Part shown: piece by piece, positions 37,256 to 44,006 of the stretch | Numbering within the stretch: position 1 is the first letter of the stretch | Layout of the letters: each line of letters begins with the position of its first letter | NCBI GenBank assembly: GCA_964539825.1 | Contig: CAZIKF010000026.1 | Location: 1 to 64,000 of the forward strand | DNA: 64,000 bases | Reading direction: 5' to 3' | Source: CAZIKF01 sp964539825 | GTDB lineage: Bacteria > Muiribacteriota > UBA6191 | Made by a program: the position numbers and the translations under genes | The notes under the pieces: model-generated | Database searches by the model: none | What the model was told of the DNA's origin: nothing | Seen by the model: the letters and a program-made list of their open reading frames with translations, nothing else

Positions 37256-38140
37256 CTAATGAACTGCTGCTGGGACCTTTGCCGCACAGCGAAACCCAAG
37301 GGTGTCGGCACGGTGAAGACTCGCCCCGGCTCTACGAAAGCTCCCCCGTTGGTATCCCGGAAACCGTACCCTGAAATGAGCGCCCTTTATGATTCGAAAG
37401 TCCGAATCACTGGGAGAAATATAGTTTCTGCTTTTGCGTTTAGACTCTTCTGTTTTATTAAGAACTCGGGGTAAAAGATTTCCGTCATCATCAACTTTCG
37501 CGCTATCCAGTATCCATTCAGAGACATTGCCACTCATTGAATAGACACCCTGTGAACTGATTGAGACGTTGGCCGTAAGGCTGGTTAAAGCAGGTGAGGA
37601 TCGGTCAACAGGATAGGAGATTTGAAAAGCGGTGAGTGTTCTGGAGGGTGATGAGAGCAAGGAATTGCCCCAGGGATATGTCATGGAGAGAGGGCCTCGC
37701 AGAGCATATTCCCACTGAGCCTCGGTGGGTAGGTCCATCCCTAGCCATTGGCAATAGGTGCGAGCTTCCATCCAGTTAACTGAAGTCATAGGTAAACCTG
37801 CCTGCGGGAGGTAGGCCAGGTTTTGGGTAATAGCTAAAGGACAGGCACCTGCTTTCTGACAGGTAGCGTACTGGCTTCGACTGACCTCAAAACGATCTAT
37901 CCAGAAGGTACTCATTTGCACGAGCAAGGAGGGCTTTTCCTCGCGATTATGCAAAGAATCATGGGAGCCAAAGAAAAACTCCCCAGGGGGTACACTGGTC
38001 ATCACCATTGAGTCCCCTGAACGCAGTAATAAGGATTCCTCAGGGCTAGAAGACAGAATTTTGACTGCTGAAGATTCGCAGCCAATTCTGGCAATTCTCA
38101 AAAAGGGGAGGAGTAGAAGGAGCACTATCGCTGGTTTCAC
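37256..38140 (-). CDS. FGE-sulfatase (SUMF1)-fold protein lacking the catalytic cysteines
   Basis: A 294-residue protein with a hydrophobic N-terminal segment (about 4-17); the following 'ARIGC' is a weak lipobox candidate. Formylglycine-generating-enzyme fold motifs: 'VPPGEFFFGS', 'PMTSVNWMEARTYCQWLG', 'LPTEAQWEYALRG', 'YPWGN', 'SMSGNVSEWI' and the final 'LGFRCA'. The Cys pair that performs catalysis in true FGE (in a YCYRYRC-type segment) is replaced here by 'GYQRGSFRRAG', so it is unlikely to make formylglycine; many family members are binding or other enzymes. GTG start without a strong ribosome site. Confidence 0.8.
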   Translation of the reverse strand: MKPAIVLLLLLPFLRIARIGCESSAVKILSSSPEESLLLRSGDSMVMTSVPPGEFFFGSHDSLHNREEKPSLLVQMSTFWIDRFEVSRSQYATCQKAGACPLAITQNLAYLPQAGLPMTSVNWMEARTYCQWLGMDLPTEAQWEYALRGPLSMTYPWGNSLLSSPSRTLTAFQISYPVDRSSPALTSLTANVSISSQGVYSMSGNVSEWILDSAKVDDDGNLLPRVLNKTEESKRKSRNYISPSDSDFRIIKGAHFRVRFPGYQRGSFRRAGASLHRADTLGFRCAAKVPAAVH

Positions 38141-38271
38141 GGGTGCATTTTAACAAAACCCACGATATATTGAATGTTTTAGTAGTTAGTTGTCAGGACC
38201 AAGTTTTTCTGACTCGATAGCTCTCAGGACCTTGGCTGGTTCTTTTGTTCGGAATTTCACAGGGAGTGAAA

Positions 38272-38733
38272 ATGTTTATTCGATGGTTTGTTTTTTTATG
38301 GCTGGTTGGTTTCAATTTCGGATTTGATGGCCCTAAAGAAGCCTTCCTGCACTTTGAAATGGGTAATTATTTCTTGAAGGGGCAGGATTGGAAAAACGCT
38401 CTAAAGTTTTATGAAAAAGCAGAAGGAAATCTAGGGTTCGCGGATTTGGATATCGTCTTATGCCGCAATTTGGCAACGGTTCATCTTATGCTGGAAAATA
38501 AGGGGAAATCCCTGGTCACCCTCGGACGTTGCATTCAAAAAATACCTTACCCAAAAATTGAAAATTCCCAGCCTCTTAGAGAGGTTTACCAAATGTATGC
38601 CCAATTAAAGGCGGATGAAATCAATCCTAAAATCTTAAATCTGCGCAGAAACATGGTCCGCGAGCGGGCAGAAGCTTATAGGAAGCAAGAAAAAACCACT
38701 ACCGGTCCAAAATTTGGATTTCAAAAGAAATGA
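38272..38733 (+). CDS. Small exported TPR protein
   Basis: About 153 residues. Signal peptide (1-18), then one or two tetratricopeptide-like units ('AFLHFEMGNYFLKGQDWKNALKFYEKAEG'; 'CRNLATVHLMLENKGKSLVTLGRCI') and a basic, helical C-terminus. The ATG at 38272 has GGGAG 8 bases upstream; the TTG at 38245 in the same frame is rejected. It ends 7 bases before gmhA and is likely co-transcribed with it. Function unknown; such proteins act as periplasmic adaptors. Confidence 0.7.
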   Translation: MFIRWFVFLWLVGFNFGFDGPKEAFLHFEMGNYFLKGQDWKNALKFYEKAEGNLGFADLDIVLCRNLATVHLMLENKGKSLVTLGRCIQKIPYPKIENSQPLREVYQMYAQLKADEINPKILNLRRNMVRERAEAYRKQEKTTTGPKFGFQKK

Positions 38734-38740
38734 GAAAATC

Positions 38741-39337
38741 ATGTTAGAAAATTCTTCATCTCAATCCGCGCTCAACGGGCTTGCCGAAGCCGGAAAAATA
38801 TTGCAGGAATTTCTTAGCCAGGAAGACCTCGGTACAAAGTTTGAATTGGCGGTTGAAATTCTCGTGAACGCTTTTGAAAAGGAGCTTCCAGTATTGTCTT
38901 GCGGTAATGGGGGCTCCACTTGTGACGCGATGCACTTTGCGGAGGAGTTTACCGGCCGTTACCGTAAGAACAGGCGCCCATTACCCGCTCTTTCAATCTC
39001 CGATCCTTCACATTTGACCTGTGTTGCCAACGACTTTGGCTATGAAGATGTGTTTTCAAGGCAGGTAGATGCCTTTGGGAAAGAGGGAGGAGCTCTGTTA
39101 GCAATCTCAACGAGCGGAAATTCAAAGAATATCCTTAAAGCCATTCAAGCGGCACAGGTAAAGAAGGTAAAGGTGATCGGATTAAGCGGCCCCACCGGCG
39201 GAGAGATGTTGAATGGTTGTGATGTTTGCTTTCAGGTACCCACAAAGAAAACAGAGCGGATTCAGGAAGTACACATCAAAATCATACATAACCTGATTGA
39301 GGCAGTGGAGCGACATCTTTTTCCGGAATTATATTAA
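38741..39337 (+). CDS. gmhA: Phosphoheptose isomerase (sedoheptulose 7-phosphate isomerase)
   Basis: About 198 residues, a SIS-domain enzyme very close to E. coli GmhA in length and motifs: 'LSCGNGGSTCDAMHFAEEFTGRYR', 'LSISDPSHLTCVANDFGYEDVFSRQV', 'LLAISTSGNSKNI' and 'ERIQEVHIKIIHNLIE'. It converts sedoheptulose 7-phosphate to D-glycero-D-manno-heptose 7-phosphate, the first step of ADP-heptose synthesis for the LPS inner core, which supports a diderm envelope. The ATG at 38741 follows the preceding stop by 7 bases; an upstream TTG at 38714 is in frame but would overlap that gene. Other heptose genes are not in the window. Confidence 0.95.
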   Translation: MLENSSSQSALNGLAEAGKILQEFLSQEDLGTKFELAVEILVNAFEKELPVLSCGNGGSTCDAMHFAEEFTGRYRKNRRPLPALSISDPSHLTCVANDFGYEDVFSRQVDAFGKEGGALLAISTSGNSKNILKAIQAAQVKKVKVIGLSGPTGGEMLNGCDVCFQVPTKKTERIQEVHIKIIHNLIEAVERHLFPELY

Positions 39338-39447
39338 TCAAGGCGCAAAAACCCACTCGGGGAGTCCGTCTCAACTTGATTCTACAAAAAAGAAAGAATT
39401 CTAATCAAAACTGTCTACTTTCTTACTGGTTCCTATAAGATAAAGTT

Positions 39448-39636
39448 ATGGACGAAAAAGATGAGGATAAAAGAAGCTTTGTCAGCATAGGGGAATCGGG
39501 GAATCTACTACGCCCTTTGACCCAAATTGAATTTCAGGGCATTCAACTCAGTTCGAATCACTCGAGTCTCTACCAGCGTTGGGAAATTTGCGATTCCAGA
39601 CATAAGGAAGAAAAGAGTGACCCCGGCAAAGGATAG
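39448..39636 (+). CDS. Possible small hypothetical protein
   Basis: A 62-residue ORF, polar and without hydrophobic segments, ending two bases before the start of the hexapeptide-repeat gene. No good ribosome site and no recognisable domain. Position directly ahead of a co-directional gene gives some support; it could equally be leader sequence. Confidence 0.35.
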   Translation: MDEKDEDKRSFVSIGESGNLLRPLTQIEFQGIQLSSNHSSLYQRWEICDSRHKEEKSDPGKG

Positions 39637-39638
39637 CC

Positions 39639-40322
39639 ATGCGTTTAGATTTGTCCCATTATTTAGATCTTGAAGGATTTCCCTGTCTCTCTCTATTTGA
39701 GGGAGTTGAGAGCTGTTATGAAGTCTTAGGTCAGCCTCTTAAAGATTTCTGCGCAGCTCTTAAAGGCCAGGAAATCCATGGGAAAGTCATGCCTGGGGCC
39801 GTGTGTGAAGGGGATGGAATTTTCATAGGAGAGGGCTCCTGTGTAGAGCCCGGTGCTTATATTAAAGGCCCATGCTGGATAGGGTCCAACACGCAGATTC
39901 GCCATACGGCCTATTTGAGAGGAAATGTGGTTGTGGGAGATGAATGTGTGGTAGGGCATGCCACAGAGGTCAAGAATTCCATTTTTTTGAACAAGGCTAA
40001 GGCGGGTCATTTCGCCTATGTTGGAGATTCTGTTTTAGGGGTTAATGTGAACCTGGGTGCCGGAACAAAGCTCGCCAACCTGAAAGTCATTCCCTCTGAT
40101 ATCATTCTTAGTTTAGACGGTGAAAAAATCCCTACGGGTCTTAGAAAGTTAGGTGCCATTTTAGGTAATGGTACTGAACTCGGGTGTAATTCAGTTACTT
40201 CGCCCGGTACAATCCTGGCCCCCTTTAGCATTGTATACCCGGCGATTTCCATCAAAGGCGCTTTTTCAAAAAAGAAAATTTTTAAGCTTTCCAATATGGT
40301 AATGACAAAAAGAAGTGATTAA
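39639..40322 (+). CDS. Left-handed beta-helix (hexapeptide repeat) transferase-like protein
   Basis: A 227-residue protein. From about residue 50 to 165 there are hexapeptide repeats ('PGAVCEGDGIFIGEGSCVEPGAYIKGPCWIG', 'VVVGDECVVGHATEVKNS', 'GVNVNLGAGTKLANL'), as in the acyltransferase half of GlmU-type nucleotidyltransferases; the pyrophosphorylase half is absent. The histidine in 'HFAYVGDS' fits the catalytic site of such acetyltransferases. Likely an acyl- or acetyltransferase acting on a sugar-phosphate or nucleotide-sugar. AAGGA precedes the ATG by 7 bases. Near gmhA, so envelope sugar metabolism is plausible. Confidence 0.78.
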   Translation: MRLDLSHYLDLEGFPCLSLFEGVESCYEVLGQPLKDFCAALKGQEIHGKVMPGAVCEGDGIFIGEGSCVEPGAYIKGPCWIGSNTQIRHTAYLRGNVVVGDECVVGHATEVKNSIFLNKAKAGHFAYVGDSVLGVNVNLGAGTKLANLKVIPSDIILSLDGEKIPTGLRKLGAILGNGTELGCNSVTSPGTILAPFSIVYPAISIKGAFSKKKIFKLSNMVMTKRSD

Positions 40323-40343
40323 AGAAAAAATCCGTTCTAGGTG

Positions 40344-40372
40344 TTTACAAAAAATCCTTATTTCCCTATAGT
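40344..40372 (+). promoter_or_regulatory. Predicted sigma-70-type promoter
   Basis: TTTACA (40344-40349), a 17-base spacer and TATAGT (40367-40372) in an AT-rich gap. It would drive the gene at 40511 with a leader of about 130 bases. Confidence 0.5.
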
Positions 40373-40510
40373 TTTGTATGTTAGTAGGCCGAAACTTTCA
40401 ATGAGCTCTTGTCATTTCTCAAAAAATTCTTACAAAAGTATACCTTCATTGATTTGTTGTTAATGAAGAAAGTATTTTAACTAAGAATTAAGAAAATTCA
40501 GGAAGACACG

Positions 40511-40816
40511 ATGGCAAGAATATACAGGGGCGAAAGATTAGCATCTGGCGCTGTTCAGTTCTACAGGGGGGAAGAAATGGAAAACCTGAGTGTCCTCGAC
40601 CGTGATCTAAGTGAGCTCTTTCTTCCAGTTGATGAAACGGAGTCCTCGGACCTCGATTCGCAGGGTCATTTGAACCTGATGAATTTCATCACGGAGGAGA
40701 TTCTCAATACGGCTGGAGTTGACCTTAGCGCCGAGGATTTGCACAAAATATTTGGCGGCGCCAAGATCTCTCAAGCTAAAGTGGCTAATTTGCCTCAAAG
40801 AGCGGCGCAGGGATAA
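40511..40816 (+). CDS. Small hypothetical protein
   Basis: A 101-residue soluble protein. The N-terminus is basic ('MARIYRGERLASG'), the middle acidic and the C-terminal third predicted helical ('DLSAEDLHKIFGGAKISQAKVANLPQ'). No family recognised. A clear AGGAAG ribosome site and a predicted promoter about 140 bases upstream make it a credible gene. It lies alone between two short intergenic gaps. Confidence 0.7.
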   Translation: MARIYRGERLASGAVQFYRGEEMENLSVLDRDLSELFLPVDETESSDLDSQGHLNLMNFITEEILNTAGVDLSAEDLHKIFGGAKISQAKVANLPQRAAQG

Positions 40817-40935
40817 ATTTTACCTAAGTTGAAAGGTCAAGCCTTAGATTTCTCACGAAGACCATCCTTCTTGAATCATACTCATGAGATATTCGTTTTA
40901 CCGAATAGTCCATGAATAGAGTGATGGAGTGAATT

Positions 40936-41622
40936 ATGAGAATCTGCACGTACCTATGGATTAGCCTGGCTTTTTACACGAGCCTCGCCGCCCAAATAGT
41001 ATCTTCCGGCGGCTACACCTTCGATGTCGACATCAAAAACCGCTACCATCGCTGGATCCATTCTGCCCGGGTTGACGCCAGGGTATCTGGTAATCGGGCT
41101 GAGATCCGAGTCAAAGCCAGAGGATATAAAGACGGACGCGTTTCGGTCAGGGTAGACTCCAAGGATAAGACTTACCGCGTAAGAATGGTTTTAGATGACC
41201 CCTGGGTTCGGTTCAGGGTTGAGGACCAGAATTCCGGCTCCATATCCCATTGGGTGAGAGAAGACGGATTTGGCGCTTTTGCGGATGAATACCAGTTTGA
41301 GGTTCGTCTCCGGGAAGATGGATTTGAGAATCTCCAGGGATCGGATGTAGAAGTTCGAATCAATGGTATTCCAGCCTGGGGAGCCCGTGTAGATGTTCGT
41401 GGGACTGGGAGCTCGCGGAGAATGAAAGTAAGATTCTACCGCCGAAACTTCTTAGGTTTCGGGATCAATATTATAGAGGTTGAAATTCCTCGAGATTCAG
41501 AACTGGCACAAGCTCGTAAGAAACAAGTACAGAAAATTCAGTTTCTGCTACAGAATCAACCGGAAGCAAAAAATGAGATTTTAGAACAACGTCTTAAGCT
41601 TGTTCATGAATCCCTTCAATAG
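40936..41622 (+). CDS. Exported hypothetical beta-rich protein
   Basis: A 228-residue protein with a signal peptide (1-19, ending 'LAAQ'). Residues 20-170 are rich in short alternating strands with many Arg, Asp and Val ('RVDARVSGNRAEIRVKARGYKDGRVSVRVDS'-type pattern), suggesting a beta-sandwich. A helical, basic C-terminal tail (about 185-228) follows. No named family. GGAGTG precedes the ATG. Located just upstream of gap but separated by that gene's own extended -10 promoter. Confidence 0.65.
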   Translation: MRICTYLWISLAFYTSLAAQIVSSGGYTFDVDIKNRYHRWIHSARVDARVSGNRAEIRVKARGYKDGRVSVRVDSKDKTYRVRMVLDDPWVRFRVEDQNSGSISHWVREDGFGAFADEYQFEVRLREDGFENLQGSDVEVRINGIPAWGARVDVRGTGSSRRMKVRFYRRNFLGFGINIIEVEIPRDSELAQARKKQVQKIQFLLQNQPEAKNEILEQRLKLVHESLQ

Positions 41623-41639
41623 TACCTTCGGACTGGTTC

Positions 41640-41648
41640 TGTTATAAT
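41640..41648 (+). promoter_or_regulatory. Extended -10 promoter (TGTTATAAT) upstream of gap
   Basis: TG-T-TATAAT, an extended -10 element, lies 60 bases before the gap start codon. The -35 region is weak, which is usual for extended -10 promoters. Confidence 0.5.
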
Positions 41649-41707
41649 CCGCCCGCTAAGTTTATCTAAGGGAAATGTGTAAAATTTTTGAGGCAAAGAG
41701 GTGAGCC

Positions 41708-42709
41708 ATGACTTTAAGAATAGGAATCAATGGATTCGGTAGAATTGGAAGGTGCTTTCTTCGGCAGGCATTGGGTTTCGAGGGCTTGGAAATTGTAGCC
41801 CTGAATGACTTAACCGATAACGCCACCCTTGCGCATTTATTGAAATACGATAGCGTTCATGGACGTTTTGACCAGGATGTGAAGGCCACGGACAAGGGAC
41901 TTCTTGTGGGTGGTAAGGAAGTGGATATTTTTGCTCAAAAGGATCCTTCTGCACTGCCCTGGAACGATCTTGGAGTGGATGTAGTAATTGAATGCACAGG
42001 ACTCTTCACAACTCACGAAGCGGCCAGTAAACATATTCAGGCAGGAACTAAAAAAGTAGTCATTTCGGCTCCGTCTAAGGACGCGGATCTAACGGTAGTA
42101 ATGGGCGTGAATCATAAGGATTATGACTCCGAAACCCATCATATTATTTCCAATGCTAGCTGTACGACTAACTGCCTTGCCCCGGTGGCTAAAGTCATTG
42201 ATGATCAATTCGGGATTGAATCCGGTTTAATGACCACAATTCACTCCTATACCAATGATCAAAAAATTCTGGATCTACCCCATAAGGACTTGCGTCGAGC
42301 CCGGGCCGCCGCCGTTAATATGATTCCCACCTCTACAGGGGCCGCCAAAGCGGTCGGTCTGGTTCTGCCCCATCTCAACGGAAAGTTGACTGGTATGGCG
42401 ATTCGAGTTCCAACTCCAAATGTTTCCCTGGTTGATGTTTGTTTTGTGGTAAAGAAGGAGACTGACGCACAGACGGTTGGAAATGCGCTAAAGATGGCTT
42501 CACAGGGCGAGTTAAAGGGATTCCTTGAATATTGTGAAGATCCCCTGGTGTCTGGTGACTTTAACGGGTCCCAATTCTCTTCTGTTGTGGATGCTTCCAG
42601 CACCCTTGTTCAAAACGGGAATCTGGTAAAGGTACTATCCTGGTATGACAATGAAACAGGGTATTCTACCCGTCTTGTAGACTTGGTACGTACTATGTTC
42701 CAGCTCTAG
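41708..42709 (+). CDS. gap: Glyceraldehyde-3-phosphate dehydrogenase, type I
   Basis: A 333-residue enzyme of normal family length. NAD-binding 'INGFGRIGR' (7-15) and D34 after strand beta-B, indicating NAD preference; catalytic C152 in 'SNASCTTNCLAP' and H179 in 'TTIHSYTNDQ'; later 'RRARAAAVNMIPTSTGAAKAV' and the C-terminal 'SWYDNETGYSTRLVD'. It converts glyceraldehyde 3-phosphate to 1,3-bisphosphoglycerate in glycolysis and gluconeogenesis. Strong GAGGTGAG ribosome site. No pgk or tpi follows, which is unusual but not rare; a predicted 40-residue membrane protein gene comes next. Confidence 0.98.
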   Translation: MTLRIGINGFGRIGRCFLRQALGFEGLEIVALNDLTDNATLAHLLKYDSVHGRFDQDVKATDKGLLVGGKEVDIFAQKDPSALPWNDLGVDVVIECTGLFTTHEAASKHIQAGTKKVVISAPSKDADLTVVMGVNHKDYDSETHHIISNASCTTNCLAPVAKVIDDQFGIESGLMTTIHSYTNDQKILDLPHKDLRRARAAAVNMIPTSTGAAKAVGLVLPHLNGKLTGMAIRVPTPNVSLVDVCFVVKKETDAQTVGNALKMASQGELKGFLEYCEDPLVSGDFNGSQFSSVVDASSTLVQNGNLVKVLSWYDNETGYSTRLVDLVRTMFQL

Positions 42710-42722
42710 GAAGTCAAAACTG

Positions 42723-42845
42723 ATGGAGGGAGCGGGAGTGTTTTTTAAGCTTGGTATGGTACTTGGGGCCTTTGTAATGATGGTCTTGATGATTATGATA
42801 TTTGGAATTCTTGAAACGAACCGGGAATTCAAGGACGGTGAATAG
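42723..42845 (+). CDS. Predicted 40-residue single-pass membrane protein
   Basis: A short ORF of 40 codons directly after gap (13-base gap), with AGGAAG about 9 bases upstream of its ATG. It encodes a short N-terminus, one hydrophobic helix of about 20 residues (about 9-28: 'KLGMVLGAFVMMVLMIMIFG') and a polar C-terminus ending in Asp-Gly-Glu. It overlaps the 3' end of the convergent gene by 17 bases. Position and ribosome site support it; function unknown. Resembles small inner-membrane accessory proteins. Confidence 0.5.
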   Translation: MEGAGVFFKLGMVLGAFVMMVLMIMIFGILETNREFKDGE

Positions 42846-43374
42846 TCGTAGACCGGTAACCAGTGTCTTTCAAAAAGAGCTTGTATTCAGGGAGGACATA
42901 ATGGTGGTACTTTCGAAACCACCCCAGGCGTAGTTGATCTCGCAGCCGCCTTGAGGCCACTCGCCAGTATTTCCCTGGATTGACCTGCTCGAGTACAAAG
43001 TTTTCACTGTAGAGGTCCTCCAGGTCTGAGGGTCGCAGCAAATACTTGCGCTCCCACCAGTCCAAGAAGAGTAGGATTTCCTGATCACTCATTCTCATCA
43101 GAATTCTCAGATCACTTTCACTTTGCTCAACCAGGTGATTGCGTATTCTCTTGAAGGCAAAATAAAAGGGGTCGAATCCTTCCTTGGAACTTTGTTTGCG
43201 TAGTTCCAGCTGCTGTAGAAATAGTGGTAGATTTTCATTAGAATGGGTCCTGGTTTGCACATCAATGCTGACCTTGAGAAGAAGCAGCAGGATCAAGTAC
43301 GCCCATCGCGGGAAGAGCACGGTAGTAGGCAAAGTTAAGAAGGGACTCACGTCCCTTGTATCGAATGAAAGCAT
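42829..43374 (-). CDS. Hypothetical membrane-anchored protein
   Basis: About 181 residues from the ATG at 43374 (the frame extends to a GTG at 43425). One transmembrane segment (about 20-35: 'RWAYLILLLLLKVSI') and then a soluble helical domain rich in Arg, Leu and Trp ('ILLFLDWWERKYLLRPSDLEDLYSE'). No family recognised. Its 5' end overlaps that of the divergent thiamine pyrophosphokinase-like gene by about 10 bases, so the two must share promoter space in an unusual way. No clear ribosome site. Confidence 0.55.
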   Translation of the reverse strand: MLSFDTRDVSPFLTLPTTVLFPRWAYLILLLLLKVSIDVQTRTHSNENLPLFLQQLELRKQSSKEGFDPFYFAFKRIRNHLVEQSESDLRILMRMSDQEILLFLDWWERKYLLRPSDLEDLYSENFVLEQVNPGKYWRVASRRLRDQLRLGWFRKYHHYVLPEYKLFLKDTGYRSTTIHRP

Positions 43375-44006
43375 CTTCGGATTTAGAGCACTGGGTAGTT
43401 TTCTTTCAGTCAGTGGCTCCACCACTTACAAAGTATAGACCATCAAGCCCTCATATGAGGGTGTTGGCGGTGGATGGTGGTCTGAGGTGGGCAAGAGAAT
43501 GGGGTTATGAAGTAGACATGTACCTTGGTGATGGGGACAGCTATAATGGCGATCTGCCGGTGGACCATCAGGTGTTCCCCAGGGAAAAGGACTATCTCGA
43601 TGGTGAGGCAGCTCTCCAGTTTCTACTGGAACATGAGGTTTCAAGAATTGATCTTATCAATTTCTTCCAGGGGCGTTGGGATATGAGTTTCACACATTTC
43701 CAAGCCTTATCTCGATTCAGGAATCTTGCGAATAGAGTTCATATTTATACGGATCATAGCGAAATTCTGTTTCGAGATTCAAAAATTGAAATTTATGGAA
43801 AGCCTGGACAGAAATTTTCCCTGGTTCCCCTGGAACCCATGAACGGCGTAACTCTTAAGGGAGCCCGCTATGAGCTTGATTGTCAGGATGTTCGACCCGG
43901 TCGGGGTCTGACTATCTCCAATGAATATGCAACGGAATCAATTTCTCTAAAGTTCAAAGATAATCCCCTGTACTTACTTGAAATCTATGGATTGGAATTC
44001 CTATGA
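43365..44006 (+). CDS. Thiamine pyrophosphokinase-like protein
   Basis: About 213 residues. The catalytic-domain motifs of thiamine pyrophosphokinase are visible: 'VLAVDGGLRWAREWGYEVDMYLGDGDS', including the metal-binding GDGDS, then 'EKDYLDGEAALQFLLEH' (the usual KD-T-D region). The C-terminal thiamine-binding domain is present but divergent. It transfers pyrophosphate from ATP to thiamine. Start may be ATG 43365 or a TTG at 43356. The stop overlaps the start of the adenylate cyclase gene by 4 bases (ATGA), so the two are translationally coupled, an unexpected pairing. Confidence 0.75.
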   Translation: MKASSDLEHWVVFFQSVAPPLTKYRPSSPHMRVLAVDGGLRWAREWGYEVDMYLGDGDSYNGDLPVDHQVFPREKDYLDGEAALQFLLEHEVSRIDLINFFQGRWDMSFTHFQALSRFRNLANRVHIYTDHSEILFRDSKIEIYGKPGQKFSLVPLEPMNGVTLKGARYELDCQDVRPGRGLTISNEYATESISLKFKDNPLYLLEIYGLEFL

